The notes below the pieces were generated by a model, which saw only the letters and a program-made list of their open reading frames with translations, had not been told where the DNA came from and did not search any database. From the NCBI GenBank assembly GCA_015075425.1, contig JABTUL010000004.1, forward strand, positions 1 to 64,000: 64,000 nucleotides of DNA, in the 5' to 3' direction. The translations under genes were made by a program, and so were the position numbers. Source of the DNA: Spirochaetales bacterium. GTDB taxonomy: Bacteria > Spirochaetota > Leptospiria > Leptospirales > Leptonemataceae. Position 1 is the stretch's first letter, and every line of letters starts with the position of its first letter. Shown here piece after piece: positions 8,545 to 18,601 of this stretch.

Positions 8545-8686
8545 AAAAAGGCCAGCGGTGCCTGCATGAGGGTCTGGAACAGTGATCGGCAGAGTCGATT
8601 TTTCTGGCAAACTTCCGAATTCGTTTGACAGTTCTGACAGATACCTGCGGGGTGCGGCTGGCCTTTGGGCCATTAAGGAGAGGACC
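8545..8686. other. Intergenic interval upstream of the UMF1-type transporter
   Basis: 142 bp without a supported gene. A TTGACA sits at 8625-8630, but no acceptable -10 hexamer follows at 16-18 bp, so I do not call a promoter. AAGGAGAGG at 8675-8683 is the ribosome-binding site that fixes the transporter start at GTG 8687. Confidence 0.4.
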
Positions 8687-10015
8687 GTGGCAAAGAAAGA
8701 GCGCGCCCCATTTAAGGAGATCTTTGGCTGGGCCATGTTTGATTTCGCCAACTCCAGCTATACTACGGTGATCATCACAGTTGTATTCAGTGTGCTCTTT
8801 CCGCGCGTCATCGTTGGTGATGGGCCCGATTTCAAGATGGGGAATTGGTACTGGACCGTCGCTCTTTCGATCAGCTATTTTTTAATCGCCTTTGCTGCAC
8901 CGGTGCTGGGTGCCATTATGGATTTTTCTGCTTCCAAGAAAAAATTCCTGATGGCCAGCTATCTACTCACCGTCGTGGCCACCTGCGCGCTTTACTTTGT
9001 AACGCCAGGTGCTATCGTACTCGGTATCATTCTCGTGGTAATTTCTAACTTTGGTTTTTCTGCCGGTGAATCCTTTGTTTCCTCTTTCCTGCCAGAACTC
9101 GGGCCGCAAGAAGAGCTGGGAAAAATTTCCGGTTTCGCCTGGGGTCTGGGCTACTTTGGCGGCATTGCCTCAACCGGTATTGTGCTGGCCCTGCTGGGCT
9201 CGCAAACCGTGGAAAATTTTGAGATGCAGCGCTATGTAGGACCCATCACCGGTCTCTTTTTCCTGGTAGCCGGCATTCCCACCTTCCTCCTGCTCAAGGA
9301 ACGCGGCGTGGCCCGGAAACTGGCTCCCGGGCAAAGTTACTGGTCGGTGGGCTTTGGTCGTTTGAAGGAAACATTTGCCGATCTCAAATCCTTCCGCGAT
9401 TTGATGGTCTTTCTGATATCCCTGTTTTTTTCTTTTGCGGGGTTATCCATTGTTATCTCCTTTGCTTTCATCTATGGCGATCAGGTCATCGGCTGGCAGG
9501 ACAGTACCAAGGCCCTGATGTTTGTCATTACCAATCTCACCGCTGCCGTGGGCGCTGTCATTTTTGGCTATATCCAGGATAAGATCGGTGACAAGCTGAC
9601 CTACAACATCACCCTGGTCATCTGGATTATTGCCGTTACGCTGATCTATGCAGCGGCGGAAGTCACCGGCTGGATCAATGCCAGCCTTGGCACCGAATAC
9701 AAAACGGAATTTATTTTTCTTTTTATTGGTTCTATAGCCGGTCTTTCTCTGGGGGCCACCCAGTCGGCCGGGCGAGCCATGGTCGGGGTATTCAGCCCTC
9801 AGTCCAAATCAGGGGAATTTTTTGGCCTCTGGGGCCTGGCAGGCAAAGCGGCAGCAATTCTGGGACTCATGAGCCTGGGTGCGATGCAACTCTACCTGGG
9901 TCTGAAGACTGCCATCCTGCTCACGTCCGGGTTCTTTGTCATGGCCTTCCTGACCGCTTTATTCGTGGATGAAAAGCGGGGTAAGGCAGCGGCCCGCGAA
10001 CACGAAGGAGCTTAA
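8687..10015 (+). CDS. MFS permease, UMF1 family
   Basis: The product is a 12-helix major facilitator of the UMF1/Atg22-like branch. The N-terminal signature FKEIFGWAMFDFANSSYTT is diagnostic. GWAxFDxANS is followed by helix pairs, a long central loop (about residues 205-240), and a second helical half with SRDFVR-like charged boundaries. The longest open frame starts at 8582, but the Shine-Dalgarno AAGGAG (8675-8680) six bases before GTG 8687 and the lack of family homology upstream fix the start there, giving 442 residues. The transported substrate of bacterial UMF1 proteins is generally unknown. The stop is one base from the convergent ankyrin gene stop. Confidence 0.88.
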   Translation: MAKKERAPFKEIFGWAMFDFANSSYTTVIITVVFSVLFPRVIVGDGPDFKMGNWYWTVALSISYFLIAFAAPVLGAIMDFSASKKKFLMASYLLTVVATCALYFVTPGAIVLGIILVVISNFGFSAGESFVSSFLPELGPQEELGKISGFAWGLGYFGGIASTGIVLALLGSQTVENFEMQRYVGPITGLFFLVAGIPTFLLLKERGVARKLAPGQSYWSVGFGRLKETFADLKSFRDLMVFLISLFFSFAGLSIVISFAFIYGDQVIGWQDSTKALMFVITNLTAAVGAVIFGYIQDKIGDKLTYNITLVIWIIAVTLIYAAAEVTGWINASLGTEYKTEFIFLFIGSIAGLSLGATQSAGRAMVGVFSPQSKSGEFFGLWGLAGKAAAILGLMSLGAMQLYLGLKTAILLTSGFFVMAFLTALFVDEKRGKAAAREHEGA

Positions 10016-10016
10016 G

Positions 10017-10475
10017 TTACTGCGGTTCTTCAAGCATCTTTACAATCATGGCGAACTGGGGACCGTAGCGCAGCCGCTTGCGAGCAAGGCTGGCTGCGGT
10101 TTCGCCCAGGGAATCTTTCAGGGCCGGATCAGCGCCCTCGTCCAGCAGTACCTGAATGGCCGCCATATTTCCTTTGCTGGCCGCATACATGAGAGCCGTA
10201 CGCCCGGCAGGCATCGCCGCGCTCCCCTTTTCTGTTTGTCGATTGATCTGGGACCTTAGCTCCGGCAGCCTGCTTTGCAGGGCAGCAACCGACTCATCCA
10301 GACTGCTCATGAGTGGCAGTAGTTCAGGGCCCGGTGCGGCTGCGTCAGCCTCAAGCGTTTCCGGCGCCTCGTCCGGGCTGCTTGCCCGCCTCTCCTGTTT
10401 GCGGGCCTCTTTATCCGCTTTCTTTTGTTGCTTCTGCCGCTCGCGCTGTCTTTTGTTCTGAAACTGTCCCGACAT
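10017..10475 (-). CDS. Ankyrin-repeat protein with basic N-terminal helix
   Basis: The 152-residue cytosolic protein has no signal sequence. Residues 1-35 are a Lys/Arg/Gln-rich helix (coiled-coil or nucleic-acid-binding potential). Residues 40-85 form an acidic, Pro/Ala-rich linker and short helix. The C terminus carries two ankyrin repeats with the canonical GRTALMYAASKGNM and DEGADPALKD turns. Ankyrin repeats mediate protein-protein contact; the partner is unknown. It follows bpt on the same strand after 133 bp. Confidence 0.75.
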   Translation of the reverse strand: MSGQFQNKRQRERQKQQKKADKEARKQERRASSPDEAPETLEADAAAPGPELLPLMSSLDESVAALQSRLPELRSQINRQTEKGSAAMPAGRTALMYAASKGNMAAIQVLLDEGADPALKDSLGETAASLARKRLRYGPQFAMIVKMLEEPQ

Positions 10476-10608
10476 CCATTCTCCTGGATCTGCAAAGAGT
10501 CTGGCTGCTTAACAGATTTCCTGTCCGGTTTCTCCGCCCCGTCGCTACGGGCAAGCCGCAAATACCCTGTCCCGGATACCTGCTTCTTCTGCCCGCAGCG
10601 ACCGGTTT

Positions 10609-11352
10609 TCAGCCCCAGGAATCGTTCGCTTTCTTGATCTGGTGGGGACCAAAGTTCTTTTTATAATTCATCTGCGGACAACCAGCAATGTAAAAGCCTG
10701 CGTAATGATATGTAAGACCCATGGTTTGGGCCAGGTGCAACTCCAGCAAAAAAGAATAGGTTCCCGGAGAATACTTTCCGTAATCAGGATCAAAGATAAA
10801 ATACACAGAGGACATCCGATCCCCGAAGAAATCCACTATGCCGAGGCCAATAAGCCGTTCCCCATCATGGATTTGCAGCTCCCGCGTTGAATCAAGACAG
10901 CTGTGCACCAGAAAACTTTCATAATCATCAAGAGAAACGTAACCGGCTCTATCGTGTTGCTCATTGAGATAGCGCTCATACAAATCGATCTTTTCCGGTG
11001 TGCATTGGGGTTCTTCCAGAGAATACCGGAACAGCGACTGCCCTTTCTTCCAGACCCGGTCCTGGCTGCGACTGCGGACGAACTCTGCCACCCTGATGCG
11101 AATGATCTGACACTCGGCGCAACCCTCGCATTCCATGCGATAGATGAGTCGTCCGGAACGGCGGTATCCCTGATCCATCAGGAAGCCGTAATGACTGCCC
11201 ACGCGCAGACCATCCAGGTAAGCATAACGTGCGGTGCGATCCGGCAGGTAGGGACATGCCGCCTCAAACTGGCCCAGACCAGCAATCAAATCCCAGTATT
11301 CGTGGTCCATATTGAGATTCATGATCTGCTGCCGAGATTCCACTTTACACAT
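10609..11352 (-). CDS. bpt: Aspartate/glutamate leucyltransferase (Bpt), N-degron pathway
   Basis: Bpt transfers leucine from Leu-tRNA onto N-terminal Asp or Glu of proteins, marking them for ClpS/ClpAP. The 247-residue length and the motifs fit. CPYLPDRTAR lies near residues 33-42 and GYRRSGRLIYRMEC is followed by CxxC (C-E-G-C). The GNAT-like half has SSVYFIFDPDY, SPGTYSFLLEL, and the C-terminal GFYIAGCPQMNYKKNFGP. The start is ATG 11352; an ATG a few codons in (MNLNM) is also possible. It is divergent from serC with only 24 bp between start codons, so at least one promoter must lie inside the other gene. Confidence 0.93.
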   Translation of the reverse strand: MCKVESRQQIMNLNMDHEYWDLIAGLGQFEAACPYLPDRTARYAYLDGLRVGSHYGFLMDQGYRRSGRLIYRMECEGCAECQIIRIRVAEFVRSRSQDRVWKKGQSLFRYSLEEPQCTPEKIDLYERYLNEQHDRAGYVSLDDYESFLVHSCLDSTRELQIHDGERLIGLGIVDFFGDRMSSVYFIFDPDYGKYSPGTYSFLLELHLAQTMGLTYHYAGFYIAGCPQMNYKKNFGPHQIKKANDSWG

Positions 11353-11376
11353 CAGACGTCCGCAAAATTTAGCCTT

Positions 11377-12453
11377 ATGAGTCGAATCTTTAATTTTTCT
11401 GCAGGGCCGGCCATTTTACCGGAAAGCGTTCTCCTCCAGGCGCAAGCTGAACTTCTGGATTACAAAGGCACGGGCATGTCGCTCATGGAAATGTCGCATC
11501 GTAGCAAACCTTACGATGAAGTGCACATGGGTACGCTCTCCAGTCTGCGCAGTCTGGCAAAGATTCCCGACGATTTTGATATTTTGTTTATGACTGGCGG
11601 TGCCAGCCTGCAGTTTGCACTCGTGCCCATGAATCTGAGCCGCGGCAATCCAGCCGGATATGTGAATACGGGCGCCTGGTCGGAGAAGGCCATCAAAGAA
11701 GCGGAAATTCAGGGAATACAGGTATTGGATGCCGGATCGTCCGCCGCTTCCAACCACAACCATATTCCGGAAGTGCGTCTTCAGGGCGGACTCGATTATT
11801 TGCACCTGACCAGCAATAACACGATCTTTGGCACGCAGTGGCAGTCCTTTCCGGATCCGGGGGATGCAAAGCTGGTCATTGATTTAAGTTCCGATTTTCT
11901 CTCCCGGCCCATCGACTGGAACCATACGGGACTGGTCTACGCCGGAGCGCAAAAAAATGCCGGACCCGCAGGTCTGACCCTTGTTATCATCCACAAGGAA
12001 TACTATGAACGGGAGAAGAAAAGCACGCCCACAATGCTGCGCTACTCTACACACGGCAAAAATGATAGCCTCTACAACACCCCGCCCACTTTTCTCATCT
12101 ACCTGTTTTCCCTGGTACTGGGCTACATCGAAGAACAGGGCGGCCTGACAGGCATAGCCCGTTACAACCAGCATAAAGCCAACCTAATCTATAACGCCCT
12201 GGATGCCTGGCCGGCCTTTTACCTGCCCCATGCAAGAAAGGATTCCAGATCTTTGATGAATATTACTTTCAATCTGGCTAACAAAGAACTGGAAAAAGAA
12301 TTTCTGAGCGGCTCAGAGAAGCTGGGAATGGATGGTCTAAAAGGGCACCGCTCTGTAGGCGGCTTTCGCGCTTCTATCTACAACGCCATGCCGGAAAAGG
12401 GTTGCCAGTGCCTGGCAGACTACCTCAATGATTTTGCCAGGAAGCATGGCTGA
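11377..12453 (+). CDS. serC: Phosphoserine aminotransferase
   Basis: SerC converts 3-phosphohydroxypyruvate and glutamate to phosphoserine, and it also serves the DXP-dependent vitamin B6 route that feeds PdxJ (pdxJ lies at 251). The open frame extends far upstream to 10903, but that part is antisense to bpt. The family N terminus SRIFNFSAGPAILP starts at ATG 11377, giving 358 residues. The PLP lysine is K193 in GAQKNAGPAG, and the C terminus has SVGGFRASIYNAMP. The stop TGA overlaps the next small gene (TGATG), so the two are coupled. Confidence 0.96.
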   Translation: MSRIFNFSAGPAILPESVLLQAQAELLDYKGTGMSLMEMSHRSKPYDEVHMGTLSSLRSLAKIPDDFDILFMTGGASLQFALVPMNLSRGNPAGYVNTGAWSEKAIKEAEIQGIQVLDAGSSAASNHNHIPEVRLQGGLDYLHLTSNNTIFGTQWQSFPDPGDAKLVIDLSSDFLSRPIDWNHTGLVYAGAQKNAGPAGLTLVIIHKEYYEREKKSTPTMLRYSTHGKNDSLYNTPPTFLIYLFSLVLGYIEEQGGLTGIARYNQHKANLIYNALDAWPAFYLPHARKDSRSLMNITFNLANKELEKEFLSGSEKLGMDGLKGHRSVGGFRASIYNAMPEKGCQCLADYLNDFARKHG

Positions 12454-12650
12454 TGTGGCTGCGGCTGGGTGACAGCGAGATCGTGAATATGGAACATGTA
12501 GAACTCGTGCGCAAGGTTGATCCCTGTAGCATTGAGATCATGCTGCGCACACGCAGCAGAGAATTGCCTTTTGAACATGCAGAAGATCGCGACCGGGCCT
12601 TTGAGAAGCTGGTTTCCAATCTGGTAAAACTTCGCTCGGCAATGGAATGA
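12453..12650 (+). CDS. Small conserved-looking protein of unknown function
   Basis: The 65-residue product starts at the ATG that shares its A with the serC stop (TGATG). It looks coding: a beta-rich first half (GDSEIVNMEHVELVRKV, then SIEIMLRTRSRELPF) and an amphipathic C-terminal helix rich in Asp, Arg and Leu. The strand-strand-strand-helix pattern is reminiscent of a minimal PH-like fold, but that is only a shape impression. It sits between serC and purK on the same strand, with 37 bp before purK. Confidence 0.65.
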   Translation: MWLRLGDSEIVNMEHVELVRKVDPCSIEIMLRTRSRELPFEHAEDRDRAFEKLVSNLVKLRSAME

Positions 12651-12687
12651 GAAGCAGCCAATCCCCCAGCGATTCAGGCCCAGGATC

Positions 12688-13803
12688 TTGCTCTACAAGC
12701 CGGGTTTAAAACTGGGCATACTGGGCGGTGGCCAGCTGGGTCGCATGCTCATCCAGGCAGCCATGGACCTGGATCTGGAGGTGCATATCCTTGATCCCGA
12801 TCCAGCGGCACCCGCCAGCCCTTTTGCCCATCGATTCGTTTGCGGTAGTTTTCAGGATAGAGCGACGGTACTCGAATTTGGCCGCGGATTGGATCTGCTC
12901 ACCATCGAAATCGAGGCTGTGGATACTGATGCTTTGCTGGAACTTGCTTCTGGCGGCCTGCCCGTCTTCCCGCAGCCGCAAATCATAAAAACCATCCAAA
13001 ATAAAGCAACACAAAAAGAATTCTATCAAAGAAACCAATTGGCCTGTGCGCCGTGGAAACGCATTGAAACCAGCGACGAGCTTGCCGAACTATCGGCCTT
13101 CCCCGTTGTGCAAAAAACTCTGGCCGGCGGCTACGATGGGCGGGGCGTGAAAATCCTGCAGAGCAGAGATGATCTGGGGGAAGCCCTGCCCTGTCCCTGT
13201 ATAATAGAAGGAAAAATCCCTATCGAAAAAGAGATAAGCGTTCTTGTGTCAGGCCATGCCGATGGCTCATATGCCATCTACGATCCCGTGGAACTGACCT
13301 ACCACGACGCCCTTTTTGTCGATGCACTGCGAGCCCCGGCCCGCATCCCTGCCGCAACCCGCCACGCTGCCCGGGCCCTGGCGTTGCAAACGGCGCAGAG
13401 CTTTGGTATTGTGGGCATTCTGGCCGTGGAGATGTTTTTAACTCTGGTTGATGGTGAAAAGCAACTGCTCATCAACGAATGTGCGCCGCGAGTCCATAAT
13501 AGCGGGCACCATACCATGCGCGCCTGTCCGGTATCACAGTTCGAGGCTCATCTGCGAGCCATCACCGGTCTTCCCCCTGGCCGTACCGATCTGCATTGTC
13601 CTGCCGGAATGGTGAATATCACCGGACCGCAGAGTAACCGCACGCTGGATTTGCATAGCATCCTGAAGGCGCCTGGAAACTCGCTTCACCTTTATGGTAA
13701 AGCACCCAGACCAGGTCGTAAAATTGGGCATGTAATCACTCTGGCAGAAAAGGAAGAAGATCTGGACGCACGGATAGAGAGCATCCGTTCTCTGCTCGCC
13801 TGA
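12688..13803 (+). CDS. purK: N5-carboxyaminoimidazole ribonucleotide synthase
   Basis: PurK is the ATP-grasp enzyme making N5-CAIR from AIR, bicarbonate and ATP in purine synthesis; PurE, encoded next, rearranges the product. The 371 residues begin with the nucleotide-fold motif [12 protein letters not shown]. They include [12 protein letters not shown] in the ATP-grasp core and [14 protein letters not shown], the family signature. The start is TTG 12688, the closest initiation codon to the first strand; the ribosome-binding site is weak. The 44-bp gap to purE holds no terminator, consistent with a purKE operon. Confidence 0.94.
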   Translation: MLYKPGLKLGILGGGQLGRMLIQAAMDLDLEVHILDPDPAAPASPFAHRFVCGSFQDRATVLEFGRGLDLLTIEIEAVDTDALLELASGGLPVFPQPQIIKTIQNKATQKEFYQRNQLACAPWKRIETSDELAELSAFPVVQKTLAGGYDGRGVKILQSRDDLGEALPCPCIIEGKIPIEKEISVLVSGHADGSYAIYDPVELTYHDALFVDALRAPARIPAATRHAARALALQTAQSFGIVGILAVEMFLTLVDGEKQLLINECAPRVHNSGHHTMRACPVSQFEAHLRAITGLPPGRTDLHCPAGMVNITGPQSNRTLDLHSILKAPGNSLHLYGKAPRPGRKIGHVITLAEKEEDLDARIESIRSLLA

Positions 13804-13847
13804 TATTTTTTCCCTTCCAGGTCTGGACGGGCCAGAGATTCTGGTTC

Positions 13848-14318
13848 ATGCCCCGACCGCTGGTAGCCGTCATCATGGGAAGCAAATCCGACCTTCCTGT
13901 GATGGAAGCGGCCACCGGCATCCTGGTGGATTTTGGCGTCCCGGTTGAGCAGGAAATCGTCTCCGCACACCGCACACCCGATCGCATGTTTGACTATGCA
14001 AAATCGGCCACGGACCGCGGGCTCAAGGTCATCATAGCCGGAGCCGGCGGGGCAGCGCATCTACCAGGCATGGTGGCGAGTCTGACGCCGCTGCCGGTCA
14101 TCGGTGTGCCCGTGCAAAGTTCCAGTTCTTTCCTCGGGCTTGACTCAATCCTGTCCATCTTACAGATGCCGGCCGGTGTCCCGGTCGCCACGGTTGCCTT
14201 AAACAACGCGCGTAATGCTGGCCTGCTGGCCGTGCGCATTTTAGGCTGCCATGACCCGGATTTACAGGAAAAACTGGAAACGTACCGGCAAGAACAGGCA
14301 GAGGCTGCCCTGCATTGA
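13848..14318 (+). CDS. purE: N5-carboxyaminoimidazole ribonucleotide mutase, PurE class I
   Basis: PurE interconverts N5-CAIR and CAIR. The 156-residue protein shows [12 protein letters not shown] at the phosphate-binding N terminus, the [10 protein letters not shown] catalytic loop and [11 protein letters not shown]. Near the C terminus is [17 protein letters not shown]. Just before that the usual KALNG segment of class I enzymes reads SSSSFLG, a local divergence that does not touch the catalytic His. The pairing with purK shows that the organism uses the bacterial two-enzyme route. The stop overlaps the following lipoprotein gene in TTGA. Confidence 0.95.
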   Translation: MPRPLVAVIMGSKSDLPVMEAATGILVDFGVPVEQEIVSAHRTPDRMFDYAKSATDRGLKVIIAGAGGAAHLPGMVASLTPLPVIGVPVQSSSSFLGLDSILSILQMPAGVPVATVALNNARNAGLLAVRILGCHDPDLQEKLETYRQEQAEAALH

Positions 14319-15229
14319 CCCGGTACTTTTCTGTGATCTCTAAGAATGTCGGCAAGGGTGCGGCTCTTTTCATTTTTTTGCTTACGTTCCATTGCCAGCT
14401 GGTCACTCCTCCTTGCGACCTTGCAGACAGCCTGTGTAACCCTGTGGCTTTGAGTCTGCTATATCTAAGACCGCGCAAAGTACCGCGACTCGAGGCAATC
14501 GTTGTAGGAGGTTCAAGTTCCATTGACCGTTACAACCTTGACGGCAGCTTCCACAGCACTCTTTTTGCGGGCGAAGCTCCAGAAATCTTAAGTACGGATC
14601 AAGAAAGCAGGCAGATCTACTGGTCCAGCGCTGCTTCACAGTATCTGCGTCGGGGTCCATTCAACGGCATATACATTTCCCAGATTGTTTCCGGCTATGA
14701 TGTAGGCGGCAGCGCTGCTGATAGTAAAAATGGTATTTTTTATTTTACAGATAATGGCACCGATCAGATATTTTCCGCAAATCTGGACGGCAGTGCTGTT
14801 ACTCTTCGCGGTTCTACGGCCGGAGGCCCGCAATCACCGTTCCTCGACGGGCCTTATTTATATGTAGCGCGTAAGGATGATGCGATTCTATCCCGCCTTC
14901 ATCTGGCCTCCGGCTCCATCGAGGATGTGACAGGCATCGCACCCGGCGCTATGTTTATGGCCACGGCCGATCCCTTCGGTGATAGTATCTACTACTCAAT
15001 TGCTACCCTCGCAGTGCAGCGCTCTGGCAAGAATCCGCCGGCAACCCCGACCTATCTGGTTGGTTCGGGTACAGCATTTGGCATCGCCATCGATCCCTAC
15101 GCCGGCCACCTTTACTTTCGCGATGCTGCCACCGTGACTCGCTGTAATTTACAGGGAATGGAGTGTGTACTCATCATCAGCGGTGGCCTTTCCGGCTCTG
15201 GCCTGGTTCTACTTTTTGACAGCACCTGA
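14315..15229 (+). CDS. Putative lipoprotein with beta-propeller-like repeats
   Basis: The 304-residue product starts at TTG 14315, overlapping the purE stop by four bases. A basic N terminus and hydrophobic stretch end in FLLTFHCQ, a likely lipobox. The rest consists of repeated strands with [21 protein letters not shown] and LYFRDAA turns, similar to the YWTD/NHL-type strands of six-bladed propellers. It is probably a surface or periplasmic binding scaffold. No catalytic residues can be named. It converges with pyk, leaving only 7 bp between stops. Confidence 0.65.
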   Translation: MTRYFSVISKNVGKGAALFIFLLTFHCQLVTPPCDLADSLCNPVALSLLYLRPRKVPRLEAIVVGGSSSIDRYNLDGSFHSTLFAGEAPEILSTDQESRQIYWSSAASQYLRRGPFNGIYISQIVSGYDVGGSAADSKNGIFYFTDNGTDQIFSANLDGSAVTLRGSTAGGPQSPFLDGPYLYVARKDDAILSRLHLASGSIEDVTGIAPGAMFMATADPFGDSIYYSIATLAVQRSGKNPPATPTYLVGSGTAFGIAIDPYAGHLYFRDAATVTRCNLQGMECVLIISGGLSGSGLVLLFDST

Positions 15230-15236
15230 TCCGCCT

Positions 15237-16667
15237 TCAGCCAAAAACACGCACCTGGATGGCAGTTATGCGCTCATCACCTGCGGCAATATCTGAAACA
15301 ATCACAACCGGATCCCCCGGAAGTACGCGATTGCGGCGTCGCAACTTATCAAATGCCGAACGAATCGTTTTTTCCGGGTCGCTGGAGAAATCCATAAGAA
15401 AGGGGACAACGGCACGGTTCATCCACAGCTTCCGTCGGGTGCTGGACATGTTGGTAAAGGCATATATGATTGAGGAGCGCGGTCGGAAGCTGGCAACCTG
15501 AGAAGCAAAAATCCCCCGCCGGGTGATGACGACGATGGCCGGAGAACCCAGGGAATCGGCAAGGCGACAGGCACTGCGCGCGAGTTCTTCGCGGTTGTCC
15601 AGCGGCTGACGCAAATCATGGAAGGAAAGGCCCGGCTCCCGCTCTATACGCAGCGCAATGCGATCGAGCATCTCCACACACCGTTCGGGAAACTTTCCTG
15701 TTGCAGTTTCACCGGAAAGCATAATGCAGTCCGCGCCCTCATAGACAGCGTTGGCCACATCGGTGACTTCCGCACGGGTGGGCATGGGGTTCTGAATCAT
15801 TGACTCCAGCAAATGAGTAGCCACAATGACCGGCTTACCCGTTGCCGCACACTGACGAACCATGGAACGTTGCACCACCGGTAAATCTTCCAGATCAATT
15901 TCCACGCCCAGGTCGCCACGGGCAACCATGATGGCATCCGTCGCTGCCAGTATTTCTTTAAAATTATCAACCCCTTCCTGATTTTCTATTTTGGCAACGA
16001 TTCGAGCATGGCTGTTTTTTTCTTCAATCAGTGTGCGCACCTGCTCCACGTCGCTGGCGGAGCGCACAAAGGACAGTGCTATAAAATCAACGTCGTTTTC
16101 AAGACCAAAAAGGATATCCTGCTGATCCTTTTCCGTGATGGACGGCAGATTGACGCGGACTCCGGGTAAATTGATATGCTTGCGCGAACCCAGGGTTCCT
16201 CCATCGATAACCTCGCAGCGCAGGGAATGTTCTCCTACTTCCAGAACCTTGAGGTTGATAAGCCCGTTGTCCACCGTAATCATAGCACCCTTTTTCATAT
16301 CCTTGACCAGTTCCCGATAATTAACATGAACAGACTTTTCTTCTGTGTTCACACCGGGCATGACATTGAAATGAAAAATTTCACCCACTTTCAGATTGAT
16401 GCTCTCATTGACCTCTCCGGTACGAATTTCCGGGCCCTGCAAATCCATAAGGATGGCCAGCGGATGGTTGAGCCGACGATTGAGATTTTTGATACGTTTA
16501 ATTACTTGCAGATGTGACGCATGATTTCCGTGCGACATGTTCAAACGCACGATATTCATACCCGCCAGGGCCAGTTTTTCAATCACTTCTGACGAAGCGC
16601 TGGCCGGGCCGATGGTGCAAATGATCTTGGTACGGCGAAATTCGCGCCGCTCGCTGGCCTCGTTCAT
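15237..16667 (-). CDS. pyk: Pyruvate kinase
   Basis: Pyruvate kinase makes ATP and pyruvate from phosphoenolpyruvate and ADP. The 476-residue enzyme has [13 protein letters not shown] at the N terminus, [16 protein letters not shown] and LSFVR. KIENQEG provides the catalytic lysine, with VARGDLGVE and then [13 protein letters not shown] and [12 protein letters not shown]. The C-terminal allosteric domain is complete. The start ATG overlaps the stop of the upstream 640-residue gene by four bases (ATGA), so pyk is translated as the second gene of a two-gene unit. Confidence 0.97.
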   Translation of the reverse strand: MNEASERREFRRTKIICTIGPASASSEVIEKLALAGMNIVRLNMSHGNHASHLQVIKRIKNLNRRLNHPLAILMDLQGPEIRTGEVNESINLKVGEIFHFNVMPGVNTEEKSVHVNYRELVKDMKKGAMITVDNGLINLKVLEVGEHSLRCEVIDGGTLGSRKHINLPGVRVNLPSITEKDQQDILFGLENDVDFIALSFVRSASDVEQVRTLIEEKNSHARIVAKIENQEGVDNFKEILAATDAIMVARGDLGVEIDLEDLPVVQRSMVRQCAATGKPVIVATHLLESMIQNPMPTRAEVTDVANAVYEGADCIMLSGETATGKFPERCVEMLDRIALRIEREPGLSFHDLRQPLDNREELARSACRLADSLGSPAIVVITRRGIFASQVASFRPRSSIIYAFTNMSSTRRKLWMNRAVVPFLMDFSSDPEKTIRSAFDKLRRRNRVLPGDPVVIVSDIAAGDERITAIQVRVFG

Positions 16668-18586
16668 GCTCCTTTTTTCACCATGAGTCGATTCAGGAAA
16701 TCCTCCAGAGCGGAGGCTACGTCAAATTTTTCCTGATTGGGCATGGACGCTTTACGCTGTGTATCGGCTTCCGCCTTGGCCTTTTCCAGCAGCTTGCGAC
16801 CATTTTTGCGGATGTACTGCTTGCTGATCAAAACAGGCCACTGGTACTCCGGTTTATCATGATGGATCCGGTAGCTGAAAATGTCCTTACGTCCGTGTTT
16901 TTTTAGAAAGGCAATGAGTAAATTTTCATCAAGCTCTGGAAAGTGCGGCAGGAGCGTCTCCCGGTTGGGAAGTTCGCCACGCTGCCAGGCTTCATCCAGT
17001 ATACCGATCATGCGCGCCAGCATCTCCTCTGCTTTTTTCTCTTTTTCCTGGGCTTCCGGGGAAGATCCGCCAGGCTCTTCATCGCTATCCGCTGCTTCTT
17101 CCGCTGTGCCTGGCTGGGTGGTTTTTTTGGTCGGTTGTTCCTCCGCCTTGCCCTCCCGGGCTTTCATGCGCTCACTGACCAGTTTTTTCTGGGCTCTGCG
17201 TGCCGCCTCTGTTTCTACGGCGATACGAGCATCTACCATTTCCTTTTGCACTTTGCTTTTGAGTTTCTTAGCTTCCTCCGCAGCTAATTTATCAGAGCCA
17301 AAAAGGCTGCGCCAGAGTCTGACAAAGAAAGGCAGACGGGCAAAAAGCATCCGCTGCTCCAGATCCGAGTACACTTTTAATAGATCGTGATTGAGGATTC
17401 GCTCCACTCCAAGAGCACTCAAAATTCGGATTTCTGTATCATCTCCGGAACGATCAAAAAGGTCGCGCGCGGACTGAACAGCCGGAGCGGCCGCATTCTT
17501 ATGAAGAGCCATCTGCACTACCTTGCCACCTTCCACGTAATCGGTCATGAGGGCCACGCCAGAACCGGATATCAGGCCTGGCGTATCTGCTGTATAATTT
17601 TTCAGTCGCTCTATATTCACCGGACGATGCGCCTGCGCCAGCTCTGTCAGTACATCGTTCACCCGTGCTTCTTTCTTTTTCTGTTCTTCTTGATGCTGCA
17701 CGCTTTTTAGATAGGGGGCCAGCGCGCAAATTTCCTGCACGACCTGCTTTGCCCCTTCCGAAAGGCCGGCCACGTTCAGGCCCTTAATCTCCGCGAGAAT
17801 ACTCTCAAAGTCCAGACCTTCTTTCAGACCGTCCTGACGCTGTAGCAACCGGGTGTAAACATAACCTGCCAGAATGCGATAGCGTTCCATTAACTCGGCA
17901 CGATTGTTGTAGTACACGCCCTTGAATTCTGGCTGTTCACTGCGCAGCAGGAGGAGTTTTCCATCACGCAGTAGTTGTTCAATAAGCGGACGAATCACAT
18001 GCACATACACTTCACGTTTTTCTTCATTGCTCTTGTATTGATCCGAATAAAAAAAGCGGCTGATCTCCGCACCGGCAAGAGATGCGTGCAGGTTCCCTTT
18101 CTCAATCGAACTCAAGAGAGCCTCGCTCAGAAGAGAGCCCGAAGCGGCCTTGCGGCTCTCCAGCCATTTGGAGCACTGGGCTACGTTGCGGCCCACAAAA
18201 TCCTGAACGTAGCGCCGGGCGGATGTAGCATCGGCTGGTCCTGGCCGGCAGTACACCGTGATATTCTGCAGCCCCCTTCCTTTAACGAAGTCTGCCGCGG
18301 GCATACTGCACACAAATCGCAGCTTTGAGGAACCCCGCCCGGTCAGCTCCATTAAATATTCTTTGATTTTGTCGTCTGAAAGCTTCAGATCATGCTTGAG
18401 CTGATCGATTCCGGGCAGAGTACCGCTGGAAGCAGTGAACTTGCTGGTCCAGTCGGCGATTTTTTCATAGAGGTTCTGAATTCCCTTGAATTTAAAGTCT
18501 CCCCGCGCTTCCATGGCCTGAATGAGTTCGCGAGCCTCATCGGCATCGAGAACTTCAAGAAAGGAATCTGCCGGGGACTTTTCCAT
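16664..18586 (-). CDS. Large soluble protein of unknown function upstream of pyk
   Basis: I do not recognise this 640-residue protein. It lacks a signal peptide and transmembrane helices. It appears helical throughout, with short winged-helix-like or J-domain-like stretches. A very charged Lys/Glu/Ala region lies at about 435-530, including a low-complexity acidic linker ([16 protein letters not shown]). The C-terminal block ends with a helical segment after residue 610. Its ATGA overlap with pyk and its minus-strand position 15 bp from the divergent ubiE start suggest it is a conserved, expressed gene. A regulatory or scaffold role with glycolysis would be pure speculation. Confidence 0.7.
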   Translation of the reverse strand: MEKSPADSFLEVLDADEARELIQAMEARGDFKFKGIQNLYEKIADWTSKFTASSGTLPGIDQLKHDLKLSDDKIKEYLMELTGRGSSKLRFVCSMPAADFVKGRGLQNITVYCRPGPADATSARRYVQDFVGRNVAQCSKWLESRKAASGSLLSEALLSSIEKGNLHASLAGAEISRFFYSDQYKSNEEKREVYVHVIRPLIEQLLRDGKLLLLRSEQPEFKGVYYNNRAELMERYRILAGYVYTRLLQRQDGLKEGLDFESILAEIKGLNVAGLSEGAKQVVQEICALAPYLKSVQHQEEQKKKEARVNDVLTELAQAHRPVNIERLKNYTADTPGLISGSGVALMTDYVEGGKVVQMALHKNAAAPAVQSARDLFDRSGDDTEIRILSALGVERILNHDLLKVYSDLEQRMLFARLPFFVRLWRSLFGSDKLAAEEAKKLKSKVQKEMVDARIAVETEAARRAQKKLVSERMKAREGKAEEQPTKKTTQPGTAEEAADSDEEPGGSSPEAQEKEKKAEEMLARMIGILDEAWQRGELPNRETLLPHFPELDENLLIAFLKKHGRKDIFSYRIHHDKPEYQWPVLISKQYIRKNGRKLLEKAKAEADTQRKASMPNQEKFDVASALEDFLNRLMVKKGA

Positions 18587-18601
18587 TAGCGCCCATCCAG
18601 T

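Noticed and set aside
8193-8567. 124-residue minus-strand frame between the leader hairpin and the disrupted lipoprotein
   Set aside because: It is antisense to the Cys-rich gene, low-complexity, and has no visible ribosome-binding site; a non-coding minus transcript remains possible.
8625-8653. Promoter for the UMF1-type transporter at TTGACA 8625
   Set aside because: No acceptable -10 hexamer is found at 16-18 bp spacing.
10903-11376. 158-residue N-terminal extension of serC
   Set aside because: It is antisense to bpt and is not part of the SerC family; SerC begins at ATG 11377.
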